NCBI GenBank assembly: GCA_039939375.1 | Contig: JBDVJO010000011.1 | Span: 124,001-188,000 of the forward strand | Direction: 5' to 3' | Length of the DNA: 64,000 nt | Origin: Paracrocinitomix sp039939375 | Lineage (GTDB): Bacteria > Bacteroidota > Bacteroidia > Flavobacteriales_D > Crocinitomicaceae | In this document: positions 50,499-58,720 of the stretch, piece by piece | Layout: each line of letters starts with the position of its first letter | Numbering within the stretch: the first letter of the stretch is position 1 | Notes under the pieces: generated by a model | Told to the model about the DNA's origin: nothing | The model's database searches: none | The model's input: only the letters and a program-made list of their open reading frames with translations | Position numbers and translations under genes: made by a program

Positions 50499-50531
50499 GA
50501 AAAATAAAAAGCCCGACTAATTGTCGAGCTT
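50499..50531 (-). terminator. Terminator after the epimerase/reductase gene
   Basis: Stem AAGCCCGAC (50509-50517) with GTCGAGCTT (50523-50531), one internal mismatch, 5-nt loop. On the minus strand it is followed by a T-rich run, so it ends the transcript of the gene stopping at 50539 and separates it from the bestrophin gene. Confidence 0.8.
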
Positions 50532-50538
50532 CTTAAGA

Positions 50539-51600
50539 TTATTTCTTGAAGGTTCCGGCGTCTACTAAGCCTTGAAAGGTATCTTCCATTGTTTCTCTGA
50601 GAGGCCTGTAGCTTACGCCCAATTTTTCTTTGCTTTTCGTGTTATTCGCTTTGAACTTATGATTAATGTTTTGACGAATAAACTTTCGTGTTAAAGCCTT
50701 GTTCATCATAGGTCCAAATAACATAATCAACCATTTTGGAGCAATCTTTTTAGGTAAGGGATATTTTTCACCATATTCAGGAACCAATGTTTGAGACATT
50801 TCAAAAAAGTCAGTATTGTGTCCATGAGCAATGTGTCTTCCTTCAGCTTCAGGAACGAATCCCGCCTGATAATGTGCTACCGCCAAATCTCTAACATCTA
50901 CTACTCCTACACCCATCTTTGGACAACCCGATTTAAAGGTGCCATCACCCATTTGCTTCATGATGTTGAAGCTTTCAGAAGTGGTGTAATTAGGATTTAG
51001 GAAAGGTCCTAAAACGAAACTAGGGTTGATTGTCACTAGATCCCAACGATCTTGTGCTGTATTAATCTTCCATGCTTCTTTCTCAGCCAAAGTTTTAGAC
51101 AAAGAATAAGCGTTATGCGTCATTGTAGATGTAGTGTTCCAATGTTCTTCAGTAATCTCGTTATTTGGATAGTTTGCACAATCCGCAGCATCACCATAAA
51201 TTGCCGCACATGAACTTGTCAGCACAACACGCTTCACATTTTCCGTTTTATTCGCTTGCTCTAAAACGTTTCTAGTTCCATTAACAGCAGGATCAATCAG
51301 CTCTTTTTGGGCATCTTTAAAATCATTTGTAAATGGAGAGGCTGTATGAAAAACTAACTCACATCCTTCCATAGCTTTTGCGTAAGAACCCTCTTCTAAT
51401 AAGTCGGCTTTAAAGTACTTAATAGAACCAGATGAGTTTTCGGCGATTTTATCCAGGTGTTGAGTTTTCTCTTTTTTGTCAGGATTTCTCACCGCAGCGT
51501 GAACAGTGATTCCTTCCTCTAACAATTTCTTTACTAACCATCCGGCAACATAACCCGTTGCTCCTGTTACTAAAACTGGTTTTGATTTATCTATTTGCAT
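50539..51600 (-). CDS. NAD(P)-dependent epimerase/dihydroflavonol-4-reductase-like enzyme
   Basis: 353 residues, an extended short-chain dehydrogenase. The N-terminal PVLVTGATGYVAGWLVKKLL is the TGxxGxxG cofactor loop, AAVRNPDK suggests NADP preference, and the active-site tyrosine and lysine are in AYSLSKTLAEK with an upstream Ser in LTSSCAAIYG. The family reduces aldehydes and ketones of diverse metabolites; the substrate is unknown. It is a single gene ended by the terminator at 50499-50531. Confidence 0.9.
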   Translation of the reverse strand: MQIDKSKPVLVTGATGYVAGWLVKKLLEEGITVHAAVRNPDKKEKTQHLDKIAENSSGSIKYFKADLLEEGSYAKAMEGCELVFHTASPFTNDFKDAQKELIDPAVNGTRNVLEQANKTENVKRVVLTSSCAAIYGDAADCANYPNNEITEEHWNTTSTMTHNAYSLSKTLAEKEAWKINTAQDRWDLVTINPSFVLGPFLNPNYTTSESFNIMKQMGDGTFKSGCPKMGVGVVDVRDLAVAHYQAGFVPEAEGRHIAHGHNTDFFEMSQTLVPEYGEKYPLPKKIAPKWLIMLFGPMMNKALTRKFIRQNINHKFKANNTKSKEKLGVSYRPLRETMEDTFQGLVDAGTFKK

Positions 51601-51685
51601 GTTTTGAATTGGTTTTGTTTGTTATAGTCGTTTGAAACAACCAATTATTTCATTCACTAGAAAGCTAACTTGAATTATTCTGGTT

Positions 51686-52348
51686 TTAGAAACTGAAAGA
51701 GCAAATTAAATTCATTTGGTCACGACAATCTCCTTGAAAAATTTGACTCATATACCCTAATTCAAATTTTAAATTTGGTTTCAGCGCATATCCTAAACCG
51801 GTGTAGACACGATTTCTGTCAAAAAACTGGTTTTGAGTTCCTACAAAAATCTCATTGTAAGCCGACAAGTAAAATGTATTGTCTTCAATTTTTGGTTTGT
51901 TTAGGGCAACTTTTGCTGCTAAAAAATATCTAAACCGCACTTTAAACACATCTTCTACGAATCGCTCCTCTATTCGGTATCTATGTTGAAGTGAAAACCT
52001 TCCAAATGATTGTTTGGTGATGAATTGCTGATAAATTCTGTGTTCATTCACAACAGATTTAGTATCACTGGTGTCTAAGTAGTTTTCTGATCGAATAAAT
52101 CCATATCCCAATAACAAATTGTTGTTGTTCTCAGAAAGATTATATCCGACTCCTGCACGCAATAACAATTGCTCTAGGTCTCCTACAAAATTGTAATTAC
52201 GGTATTGAACTTCATGGTGGATGTTCCACTTTTCATTCAATTTTTTATTGCCGAAATAAATCCACCAATTCCCCAAATCAGATTGTTGTGAAAAGGAAAT
52301 TTGAGTAAATGAGAGAATAAAGAGTAGTGCTGGAAATTTAAATTTCAT
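51686..52348 (-). CDS. DUF2490-type outer-membrane beta-barrel protein
   Basis: 220 residues with a signal peptide (about 1-20, ending SFSQ). The mature start SDLGNWWIYFGNKKLNEKWN is the DUF2490 opening, and the rest alternates amphipathic strands (WNIHHEVQYRNYNF; FSLQHRYRIEERFV; VRFRYFLAAKVALN), ending in Phe, which predicts a small outer-membrane barrel of about ten strands. Function unknown. It is downstream of the 164-residue lipoprotein gene by 19 bp, so they are likely co-transcribed. Confidence 0.87.
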   Translation of the reverse strand: MKFKFPALLFILSFTQISFSQQSDLGNWWIYFGNKKLNEKWNIHHEVQYRNYNFVGDLEQLLLRAGVGYNLSENNNNLLLGYGFIRSENYLDTSDTKSVVNEHRIYQQFITKQSFGRFSLQHRYRIEERFVEDVFKVRFRYFLAAKVALNKPKIEDNTFYLSAYNEIFVGTQNQFFDRNRVYTGLGYALKPNLKFELGYMSQIFQGDCRDQMNLICSFSF

Positions 52349-52367
52349 GTTCTTGCTTGTTTTTTGT

Positions 52368-52862
52368 TCAATGCAATGCCAAAGGTTTAAAATGCAGCCT
52401 AATCGATTTTTCGAATCGAAAAACTGTTAGGTCGTAATCGGCATTTTTTGATTGAAATTGAAAATGAGAAAAACCATCATTTTCCTCATCTTTTTGTGTA
52501 AAGATTGCGTTTTTCTCTAGTTTTTTCATCAATTTCTCATAAAAATCTTCGTTTTGATCAAAAAACAAGACCCTAAAGTTGGACAGCTTTTCAGTATCAG
52601 TCAATAAAATTTGTGTTTTCGTTTTAGCGTTTGCCCAGTCTAGTTCTTGGACCCCAGATTTTTGATAACCATTCTGTTTTAGTTTGCTCTCAATTGAGGC
52701 CATTTCCTCATTAAAATTCAGGTTTAAAAAAGGTTGGTCAGCACTTGGAAAGTAGATGGCTAATTCATCATCTCCTGTTTCGTCAATAGAGTTGGAAGAT
52801 GAGCTTGAGTTGCACCCTATAAAAACACCCGAAACAAATACGAGCAGCCAAAATTTAACCAT
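52368..52862 (-). CDS. Hypothetical lipoprotein
   Basis: 164 residues with a lipoprotein signal (MVKFWLLVFVSGVFIGC, Cys17) and a Ser-rich linker. The mature part is charged and mixed alpha/beta (NEEMASIESKLKQNGYQKSG, FYEKLMKKLEKNAIFTQ). I do not recognise a family. The ATG is at 52860-52862, and the upstream exonuclease gene stops at 52863, so the two genes abut with no gap and are surely co-transcribed. Confidence 0.7.
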   Translation of the reverse strand: MVKFWLLVFVSGVFIGCNSSSSSNSIDETGDDELAIYFPSADQPFLNLNFNEEMASIESKLKQNGYQKSGVQELDWANAKTKTQILLTDTEKLSNFRVLFFDQNEDFYEKLMKKLEKNAIFTQKDEENDGFSHFQFQSKNADYDLTVFRFEKSIRLHFKPLALH

Positions 52863-53582
52863 TTAGATATTAATGTTTTCTTCTTTTACCAAGTCTTGAT
52901 TCCTAAGCTTTAGAAAAACTTGAATCAAAGCTACTACATCTTTATGGCAATAAGCAACGATTCGTTCTAAATCATTTTCTTCATAATAAACTCGTCCGAC
53001 ATCTGCTCCTGAAATATCATCTTTTGGAGTTGGAATTTTAAACAGGTGGCACAACAAACTTAAAGAGGTATAGTGTTTATAATCACCAAACTTCCACAAC
53101 TCCATAGTGTCTAAGTGAGAAATTTCCCAAGGTTTTTTACCGGCTATGTCCAATGTTTCTGGAAGGCTGACCCCATTAATTAACATTCTTCTCGCGATAT
53201 ACGGGAAATCAAACTCCTTTGCATTGTGACCGCATAAAATATGATAAGGCGAACTGTAATGTTTGTTTAACATTTCTGCAAAATCTTCGAGCAACTGCTT
53301 TTCATCATCTCCGTAAAAGGATTTTAATCGAATCTCTTTTCCGGTAGATTTATCAGTGACGATTCCGCATGAAATGCAGACAATTTTACCAAACTCTGCA
53401 AATACACCGGCTTTTTCATAAACTTCTTCATTAGATAAACCGTCCCTTTCTTGGATATACTTGTTTTTTGACAAATAAAGATCAGCCGTCTTTTCGTCTA
53501 AGTCATTAAATTTCCAAACACCTGGAACTGTTTCAATATCTAGGAACAAAATTTTCTCAAGGTCTATTTTTTGAAGTCTCAT
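52863..53582 (-). CDS. 3'-5' exonuclease of the predicted PolB-like DEDD family
   Basis: 239 residues. Exo I is FLDIETVPG (Asp and Glu), Exo II is CGHNAKEFDFPYI, and Exo III is AYCHKDVVALIQ with the terminal Asp; LDTMELWKFGD lies between. These define the RNase-H-fold DEDD exonucleases resembling the proofreading domain of family B polymerases. It probably acts on DNA ends in repair, but substrate and partners are unknown. It is followed without a gap by a lipoprotein gene. Confidence 0.9.
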   Translation of the reverse strand: MRLQKIDLEKILFLDIETVPGVWKFNDLDEKTADLYLSKNKYIQERDGLSNEEVYEKAGVFAEFGKIVCISCGIVTDKSTGKEIRLKSFYGDDEKQLLEDFAEMLNKHYSSPYHILCGHNAKEFDFPYIARRMLINGVSLPETLDIAGKKPWEISHLDTMELWKFGDYKHYTSLSLLCHLFKIPTPKDDISGADVGRVYYEENDLERIVAYCHKDVVALIQVFLKLRNQDLVKEENINI

Positions 53583-53746
53583 AATTCTGCTTTTTTTAAA
53601 GGTAAAAATTTTCGTCTACTTTAAAACGTTGGTTCTCAAAGAGGGCTACTGATTATATTGAGATTTATAGTAATTTTACTGTTCCTTTAAGTTCAGAAAT
53701 GACTGCCGAAATCGAAAGTTGTTATTAACCAATAATTGAATATTAC

Positions 53747-53778
53747 CCACCCTTTCTGAAAAGTTAGGGTGGTTTTTT
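53747..53778 (+). terminator. Plus-strand terminator with no plus-strand gene upstream
   Basis: Stem CCACCCT (53747-53753) with AGGGTGG (53766-53772), 12-nt loop, followed by six T. The T-run reads on the plus strand only, yet both flanking genes are on the minus strand. It overlaps the stop of the 136-residue gene (53777). It may end an unknown small plus-strand transcript, or the hairpin may serve the minus strand without a T-run. Confidence 0.6.
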
Positions 53779-54187
53779 AAATCACCACACCTTTTTGCTC
53801 TATCACCGGAACCTTGATCATATTTTCGTCACAAATTGTTTCAGCAAGGAAAATAAACTTCTTGTCATACATTTGTGAACCTTGATAAAAGCTCACCCAG
53901 TATTCATTGTTTAACCCAAAAACCTCTTCAACGATAGGCTCAATTTTGGCATAATCGTTACCGTCAACATCACCGATAAAATGACGAAGTGTAGACGTTT
54001 TAACCTTTTCACCTGTCGTTTTGTTTTCACCATATCCTTTAGATGAAACCATAGCGTTTTTTATAGGTGATTTTTTCTGATTTATGAGATACACGTTGAA
54101 AACCTCAGCGGTTTTTTCTTCGTTCAACTCTTTGACAACAGCGACAGCAATGTTGTCAACCTTAGGTATTTCAATGTCTTTTTTCAT
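53777..54187 (-). CDS. Conserved hypothetical protein of Bacteroidota type
   Basis: 136 residues, soluble, no signal. The sequence opens with a short helix then VAVAVVKELNEEKTAEVFNV, and has VSSKGYGENKTTGEKVKTST and NNEYWVSFYQGSQMYDKKFI. To my recollection this is a short conserved Bacteroidota family of unknown function, often misnamed as a phenylalanyl-tRNA synthetase subunit; there are no synthetase motifs. A perfect TATTTTTG -7 box lies 8 nt upstream of the ATG. It is a single gene. Confidence 0.72.
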   Translation of the reverse strand: MKKDIEIPKVDNIAVAVVKELNEEKTAEVFNVYLINQKKSPIKNAMVSSKGYGENKTTGEKVKTSTLRHFIGDVDGNDYAKIEPIVEEVFGLNNEYWVSFYQGSQMYDKKFIFLAETICDENMIKVPVIEQKGVVI

Positions 54188-54195
54188 TCAGCATG

Positions 54196-54203
54196 CAAAA
54201 ATA
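54196..54203 (-). promoter_or_regulatory. Candidate -7 box close to the start of the 136-residue gene
   Basis: Minus strand TATTTTTG, perfect TAnnTTTG, ending 8 nt before the ATG at 54187. Confidence 0.42.
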
Positions 54204-54218
54204 GAATTTTAGAATTGA

Positions 54219-55436
54219 TTAACGTCCTAAATATTCCTCAAGCAATCGAACACCTGTTTCAATGTAAAAAGGTGTTTCTCTTCGGTGGTTTTCAATGGCG
54301 TCTTCTTCTGGAGATTGAGCTATGACATTGTCTTCAACTCCGTTACCTGTTCTAACGATTACCAAATCTTTTGAAGGAATTGATATGATATACTGCCCTG
54401 ACATTCCTCTAAAATAGGTGACTTCATAAGAATAGCCCTGATAAATCCAATATTGATAACCATAACAATTATTGGGCTTGCCATTCGGTTTTTTCAAATC
54501 TGCAATCGTGCTAAAATCTTGCACATAATCAGCACTTACCAATTGTTGTCCGTTCCAATTTCCTTTGTTGTTGATTAGTTTTCCAAGTCTCAGAAAATCT
54601 CTAGAAGTAGCATAGAAACAACAAAAGCCTTTTTCTGTTGAATTTTCGTCTCCAACCAAACTCCATAAAGCTTCGCTCTCAGCTCCCATTGGAATCCATA
54701 GTTTCTGAGCAGCATAATCTGACACCGACATGCCCACGGCTTCTTGTAAAATATAAGTCAGCACCTGCGTGTCTCCACTTTTGTATCGCCAAACTTCTCC
54801 TGGAGCTTCTTCTATTTCTCTTCGATTACATGAAAGATCACGATCATCTGTATCAAAGTATAATTCAGCTACGTCACAAAATGGGTGGATATAGCTTTCA
54901 CTCCAAGATAGACCTGTTGACATATTGAGCACTTGTTCAATTGTAATGTCTTTTTTCTCATCTTCAAACTCAGGTAGATAATTGGCAACCGGTTCATCAA
55001 TTGACTTTATTTTACCTTCATCCAATGCACATCCAATTAGCAAGGATACAATAGATTTTGCCATTGAAAATGAATTTCCTAAACGTTCTTGACTGTGGTC
55101 GTTCCAATATTCTTCATAAATCAATGTGTCTCCATATAACACTAAAAAAGATGCTGGTTCAAGTGATTCAATTCTAGTTCGCTCATCCGAAGTTAATTTA
55201 CTGTATTGTCCTGGATCAATTTCTTGCCATGGTTGTGGATTTCCATTAGGAATATGTCGATTTAGAAATATATCTTCATCATATATATGCGGCCGAATGT
55301 GCCCTCTGAAATACGTGGATGCTATTCCTTTATACGTATAATATCTACCAGTAAAAACAATTGCCAAATTAGCAATGATGATCAATGCTACCAGAATATA
55401 AGCAAACCACTTAAGTATTTTTTTAAATTTTCTCAT
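54219..55436 (-). CDS. Membrane-anchored serine hydrolase (beta-lactamase class C/penicillin-binding-like)
   Basis: 405 residues. An N-terminal signal-anchor helix (about 8-28) is followed by the beta-lactamase-like domain: the nucleophile motif SMAK (Ser124, Lys127), the YxS motif in WRYKSGDTQVL, and a C-terminal FRGMSGQYI in place of KTG. This matches the class C-like esterase/D-aminopeptidase group rather than true lactamases. It probably acts on D-amino-acid peptides or esters in the periplasm. The start overlaps the stop of lipB by 4 bp (ATGA). Confidence 0.9.
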   Translation of the reverse strand: MRKFKKILKWFAYILVALIIIANLAIVFTGRYYTYKGIASTYFRGHIRPHIYDEDIFLNRHIPNGNPQPWQEIDPGQYSKLTSDERTRIESLEPASFLVLYGDTLIYEEYWNDHSQERLGNSFSMAKSIVSLLIGCALDEGKIKSIDEPVANYLPEFEDEKKDITIEQVLNMSTGLSWSESYIHPFCDVAELYFDTDDRDLSCNRREIEEAPGEVWRYKSGDTQVLTYILQEAVGMSVSDYAAQKLWIPMGAESEALWSLVGDENSTEKGFCCFYATSRDFLRLGKLINNKGNWNGQQLVSADYVQDFSTIADLKKPNGKPNNCYGYQYWIYQGYSYEVTYFRGMSGQYIISIPSKDLVIVRTGNGVEDNVIAQSPEEDAIENHRRETPFYIETGVRLLEEYLGR

Positions 55437-56128
55437 TGGGTATAATCAAAATCAAAAATGTTGGCCATGTTCTCTTTTAAGGCTTTTTGAACCTGTTTCA
55501 TATCCACCTTTTCGCCTATTTCATTTTCAATAGAAGTTACTGATTTATCTACAATCCCGCAAGGAACGATATGATTAAAATAGCTGAGGTCCGTATTCAC
55601 ATTTAGAGCGATTCCGTGCATGGTTACCCAACGCGAACTCTTAACACCCATAGCGCAAATTTTTCGCTCTTTTGGCGTGCCACCATCCAGCCAAACACCT
55701 GTTAAGCCATCCACTCTGCCTCCTTTAATGCCAAACTCAGCAATCGTTAAAATCACTGCTTCTTCTAAATATCGCATATATTTATGGATGTCCGTAAAAA
55801 AGTGATCTAAATCAAAAATAGGGTACATCACCAATTGGCCGGGACCATGATAAGTAATGTCTCCCCCTCTATTTATTTTATAATAAGAGGCTTCATATTT
55901 TTCAAGCAACTCATCTGTAATCAGTAAATGTTCGAATTTTCCGCTTTTGCCCAGCGTATATACATGTGGATGCTCGCAAAATATCAACTTATTTGTTGTT
56001 GGACCTGACTCTTTTTCGTCACGAATAGCGATTTTTAAATCGACTGTTTCTTGAAAAAGTGTTTCTTGAAAATCCCAACATTCCTTATAATCTATAAGGC
56101 CCTTATCTATGTATGTCACTTCTCTCAT
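55433..56128 (-). CDS. lipB: Octanoyl-[acyl-carrier-protein] transferase
   Basis: 231 residues, normal for LipB. The motifs are RGGDITYHGPGQLVMYPI, the conserved Lys in RKICAMGVKSSRWVTMHG, and the nucleophile Cys in VPCGIVDKSVTS. It moves the octanoyl group from ACP onto lipoyl domains, the first committed step of endogenous lipoate synthesis. A perfect TATTTTTG -7 box ends 6 nt before the ATG. Translation is coupled to the serine hydrolase gene by a 4-bp overlap. Confidence 0.96.
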   Translation of the reverse strand: MREVTYIDKGLIDYKECWDFQETLFQETVDLKIAIRDEKESGPTTNKLIFCEHPHVYTLGKSGKFEHLLITDELLEKYEASYYKINRGGDITYHGPGQLVMYPIFDLDHFFTDIHKYMRYLEEAVILTIAEFGIKGGRVDGLTGVWLDGGTPKERKICAMGVKSSRWVTMHGIALNVNTDLSYFNHIVPCGIVDKSVTSIENEIGEKVDMKQVQKALKENMANIFDFDYTQ

Positions 56129-56134
56129 TCATGA

Positions 56135-56142
56135 CAAAAATA
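56135..56142 (-). promoter_or_regulatory. Candidate -7 box close to the start of lipB
   Basis: Minus strand TATTTTTG, perfect TAnnTTTG, ending 6 nt before the ATG at 56128. Confidence 0.42.
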
Positions 56143-56208
56143 GCAATAATGCTTCTGTTTTCACGTTGTATTTGAACTTCGAATTCAACCGATTCTATTG
56201 AATTTGCG

Positions 56209-56216
56209 TAAATTTG
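56209..56216 (+). promoter_or_regulatory. Candidate -7 box close to the start of the diheme peroxidase gene
   Basis: TAAATTTG, perfect TAnnTTTG, ending 5 nt before the ATG at 56222. A second near match (GAATTTG) precedes it by 9 nt. Confidence 0.42.
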
Positions 56217-56221
56217 TATAG

Positions 56222-57322
56222 ATGTCAAACCGAATCTTCATAATTACTTTAAGCGTTGTGGTGGTTACTTTTACCTCATGTAGAAAAGATGTGAAGCCAA
56301 CTGCAGAAGGTTTAACGCCTTATGAATTTGAGTATCCTGAACTTTTTTCTAGTTATTTGCCTCCTATTGAAGAACCAATTGATAATCCAACTACTGAAGA
56401 AGGGGTGGCTCTAGGTCGTTTACTTTTCTTTGATGTTCGATTATCAGGGGACAATACACAATCTTGCGGAAGTTGTCATGCTCCTTCAAAAGCATTTAGC
56501 GACAGCACTGCTTATTCAACAGGAATTGATGGATTAGAAGGTGGAAGAAACGCTATGCCTTTGTTCAATTTGGGTTGGATGAAAGACGGTTTGTTTTGGG
56601 ACGGTAGAGCAAATGGTTTGGAAGCGCAGGCTTTTGCTCCAGTTACTGACCCTATTGAAATGCATGAAACCTGGCCAAGTGCAATTAGTAAAATCTCTGC
56701 GGATGCACAATATCAGGCTATGTTTACTCAGGTTTTTGGAGAAGGCGAGATAGACTCAATAAAAGTAGTTAAAGCGATTGCTCAATTTGAACGTACCTTA
56801 ATTTCTGGAAATTCGCCATTTGACAAGTTCTTGGCGGCCAACTTCGCAACTGGAAGTTCTGGTTGGAGTGAGGCTGATGAACTTTTGGCTTATCAAGGCT
56901 TTGCACTATTTATGGATGAAAATAAAGGAGATTGTTTTCATTGTCACGGAGATGCTTTTAATCCGCTTTGGACCGATAACATTTACCATAACAATGGTTT
57001 AGATGCCTCTTTTTCTGACAACGGATTGGGAGACGTGACCGGGAATGCTATTGACAATGGAAAATTCAAAACGCCTTCTTTAAGAAACTTGGCCTTTACA
57101 GCACCTTATATGCATGATGGCAGATTTGCAACTTTAAATGAGGTGATTCAACATTATAGTTTTGGTTTACAGAATTCTCCAACAATTGACCCCCTAATGA
57201 AAAATGTAGATCAAGGAGGCGCTCAGTTAGACTTGGCTGAAATGAATGCCATTAAAATGTTTCTGATTTCGCTTTCTGATAGTGCTTTTGCGGAGAATCC
57301 GGCTTTTACAGATCCTTGGTAG
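56222..57322 (+). CDS. Diheme cytochrome-c peroxidase (CCP/MauG family), lipoprotein
   Basis: 366 residues. A lipoprotein signal ends at TSC (Cys20). Two heme c sites are visible: CGSCH (Cys82-His86) and CFHCH (Cys238-His242). PYMHDGRFATL near the C-terminus carries a Met ligand region, as in bacterial CCP. The enzyme reduces hydrogen peroxide in the periplasm with electrons from a small cytochrome or related donor. The Bacteroidota subgroup is often found with iron or methionine-rich proteins, but none is adjacent here. It is a single gene. Confidence 0.92.
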   Translation: MSNRIFIITLSVVVVTFTSCRKDVKPTAEGLTPYEFEYPELFSSYLPPIEEPIDNPTTEEGVALGRLLFFDVRLSGDNTQSCGSCHAPSKAFSDSTAYSTGIDGLEGGRNAMPLFNLGWMKDGLFWDGRANGLEAQAFAPVTDPIEMHETWPSAISKISADAQYQAMFTQVFGEGEIDSIKVVKAIAQFERTLISGNSPFDKFLAANFATGSSGWSEADELLAYQGFALFMDENKGDCFHCHGDAFNPLWTDNIYHNNGLDASFSDNGLGDVTGNAIDNGKFKTPSLRNLAFTAPYMHDGRFATLNEVIQHYSFGLQNSPTIDPLMKNVDQGGAQLDLAEMNAIKMFLISLSDSAFAENPAFTDPW

Positions 57323-57579
57323 TTTTTTTAGATCAAAGATCGCTACGTCTCTGTTAAACCGAGACGAGACTGAAAGATTAAAGAGCAAAGACTGACCTCA
57401 CACATCCTTAATTCAAAGGCAAATAATTCAGATTTCAGCGAAAAGAATTTTGTATCACAGAGTTTCTTTGAGTAAAAAAGAGTTTCACAGAGGAAATTAA
57501 TTTAGAAACTAGCGCTAACACTTCAAAGTGCACCTCGACTTCGCTCGGTGTACTTAGTTAAATTGCAAATTATAAAAAC
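57323..57579. repeat. Repeat-rich intergenic spacer (no gene seen)
   Basis: The 257-bp gap between the peroxidase and PGI genes holds no convincing frame. It contains a 6-bp stem hairpin (CGTCTC at 57346-57351 with GAGACG at 57361-57366), purine-rich AAAGATTAAAGAGCAAAGA, two copies of a CACAGAG element (57456-57466 and 57482-57492), and CACCTCGACTTCGCTCGGTG at 57531-57550, which resembles a REP-like palindrome common in Bacteroidota intergenic DNA. Confidence 0.6.
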
Positions 57580-58563
57580 CTATTTTTTGCCCATTTCTGA
57601 TTTTAAGTGGATGATTACATCTACTTCAGTTGCATCTACTTTTTTAAGATCAGACATAAACCAAGAAAGCCAATCTGTTAAATGAATTAAATAAAATACC
57701 TGCGCAATTTGAGAATCTCCTTTGGCGTGAATTTCATTAATGTTTGAGGTGTATTTACTTATAACTTCTTTTGAAATTGCCCAACGATAGCTGGTTCTTT
57801 GGTGATCGTAATCTGTCGCTAAATAAATTGGCGCAATCTTTTCAGAGCCTCCGGCCCATCCTACCAATTCATTGTGCGTCATCTCAGGCAAAACATGATC
57901 CCAACACAATTCTTTTGCGTTTTCGTTAATTTGTTGTTTCACTCTGGTTGCTACTCCGCCAAATGCCGAATCTGCATAAATTACGGGCGTAGATCCATGC
58001 AGTTTTTTCGCCAATGCTTCTGCTTCTTGTTGAATTGCCGATTCGTGCTGACCTAATAACTCAACAACACTATTTAAATCTTTAACGTGCTTATCTGATG
58101 TAAGTCCATATTTCTTCAACAGATAAATTTGCTGTACCAAAGAATAAGCAAGCATAGCTCTTGGTTGTTCCCCTCCAGGAACAATCGCGTGGTTCCAGCC
58201 ATTTGATTTTGCCATTTCTGCAAGAGTACCGCCTGATGTGATCACACAGATTTCTGCTCCTCTAGTCATTCCCTCTTTCACAGCAGCTATAGTTTCTTCA
58301 GTATTTCCTGAATAAGAAGACGCAATAATTAAAGTGTTTTCTGATACAAAAGCTGGCGTGTCATAGTCGTTCACACACACAAAAGGAACTTTCAGCTCTT
58401 TTTTCAGCAATTGAGAAACAATCGCCCCACCAATACCTGAGCCCCCTAATCCGCACAATAAAATATTATGAATTGGTTTAGTAGGTGATTTAAAATCAGC
58501 ATTTTGACCGATTTCAATGGCTTCAGTTATTTGTTGATTAATAGATGCAATTAAGTTTTTCAT
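57580..58563 (-). CDS. Bifunctional phosphoglucose/phosphomannose isomerase
   Basis: 327 residues with two SIS domains. The first shows GLGGSGIGGAIVSQLL and SSYSGNTEETIAA (phosphosugar binding). The conserved catalytic region is LPEMTHNELVGW, with the Glu and His of the archaeal-type PGI/PMI. It interconverts fructose-6-phosphate with glucose-6-phosphate and mannose-6-phosphate in central carbon metabolism, replacing the classical PGI in many Bacteroidota. It is divergent from lysS. Confidence 0.93.
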   Translation of the reverse strand: MKNLIASINQQITEAIEIGQNADFKSPTKPIHNILLCGLGGSGIGGAIVSQLLKKELKVPFVCVNDYDTPAFVSENTLIIASSYSGNTEETIAAVKEGMTRGAEICVITSGGTLAEMAKSNGWNHAIVPGGEQPRAMLAYSLVQQIYLLKKYGLTSDKHVKDLNSVVELLGQHESAIQQEAEALAKKLHGSTPVIYADSAFGGVATRVKQQINENAKELCWDHVLPEMTHNELVGWAGGSEKIAPIYLATDYDHQRTSYRWAISKEVISKYTSNINEIHAKGDSQIAQVFYLIHLTDWLSWFMSDLKKVDATEVDVIIHLKSEMGKK

Positions 58564-58670
58564 TTTGCGCTTTTTGTTCCCGTGCGTGTTCTGATACGTG
58601 AAAAAACATAAAATAGTTCGATTATTGGTTATTTTTTTGGGTTGATTTCGTTCACAAATAGGAGAACGCT

Positions 58671-58678
58671 TATCTTTG
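58671..58678 (+). promoter_or_regulatory. Candidate -7 box for lysS
   Basis: TATCTTTG, perfect TAnnTTTG, 42 nt before the ATG at 58721. It covers the alternative in-frame ATG at 58676, which is therefore unlikely to be used. Confidence 0.42.
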
Positions 58679-58720
58679 CTGCTTCATCCAAGCGGACAAA
58701 TAGATTGGACAAAAAGAATT

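Noticed and set aside
53698..53727. Nine-codon plus-strand frame starting ATGACTGCCGAA
   Set aside because: Too short to distinguish from chance; kept only as part of the possible small RNA region.
54638..54928. Plus-strand frame of 96 codons inside the serine hydrolase gene
   Set aside because: Antisense to conserved beta-lactamase-like coding sequence (the YxS region); a shadow.
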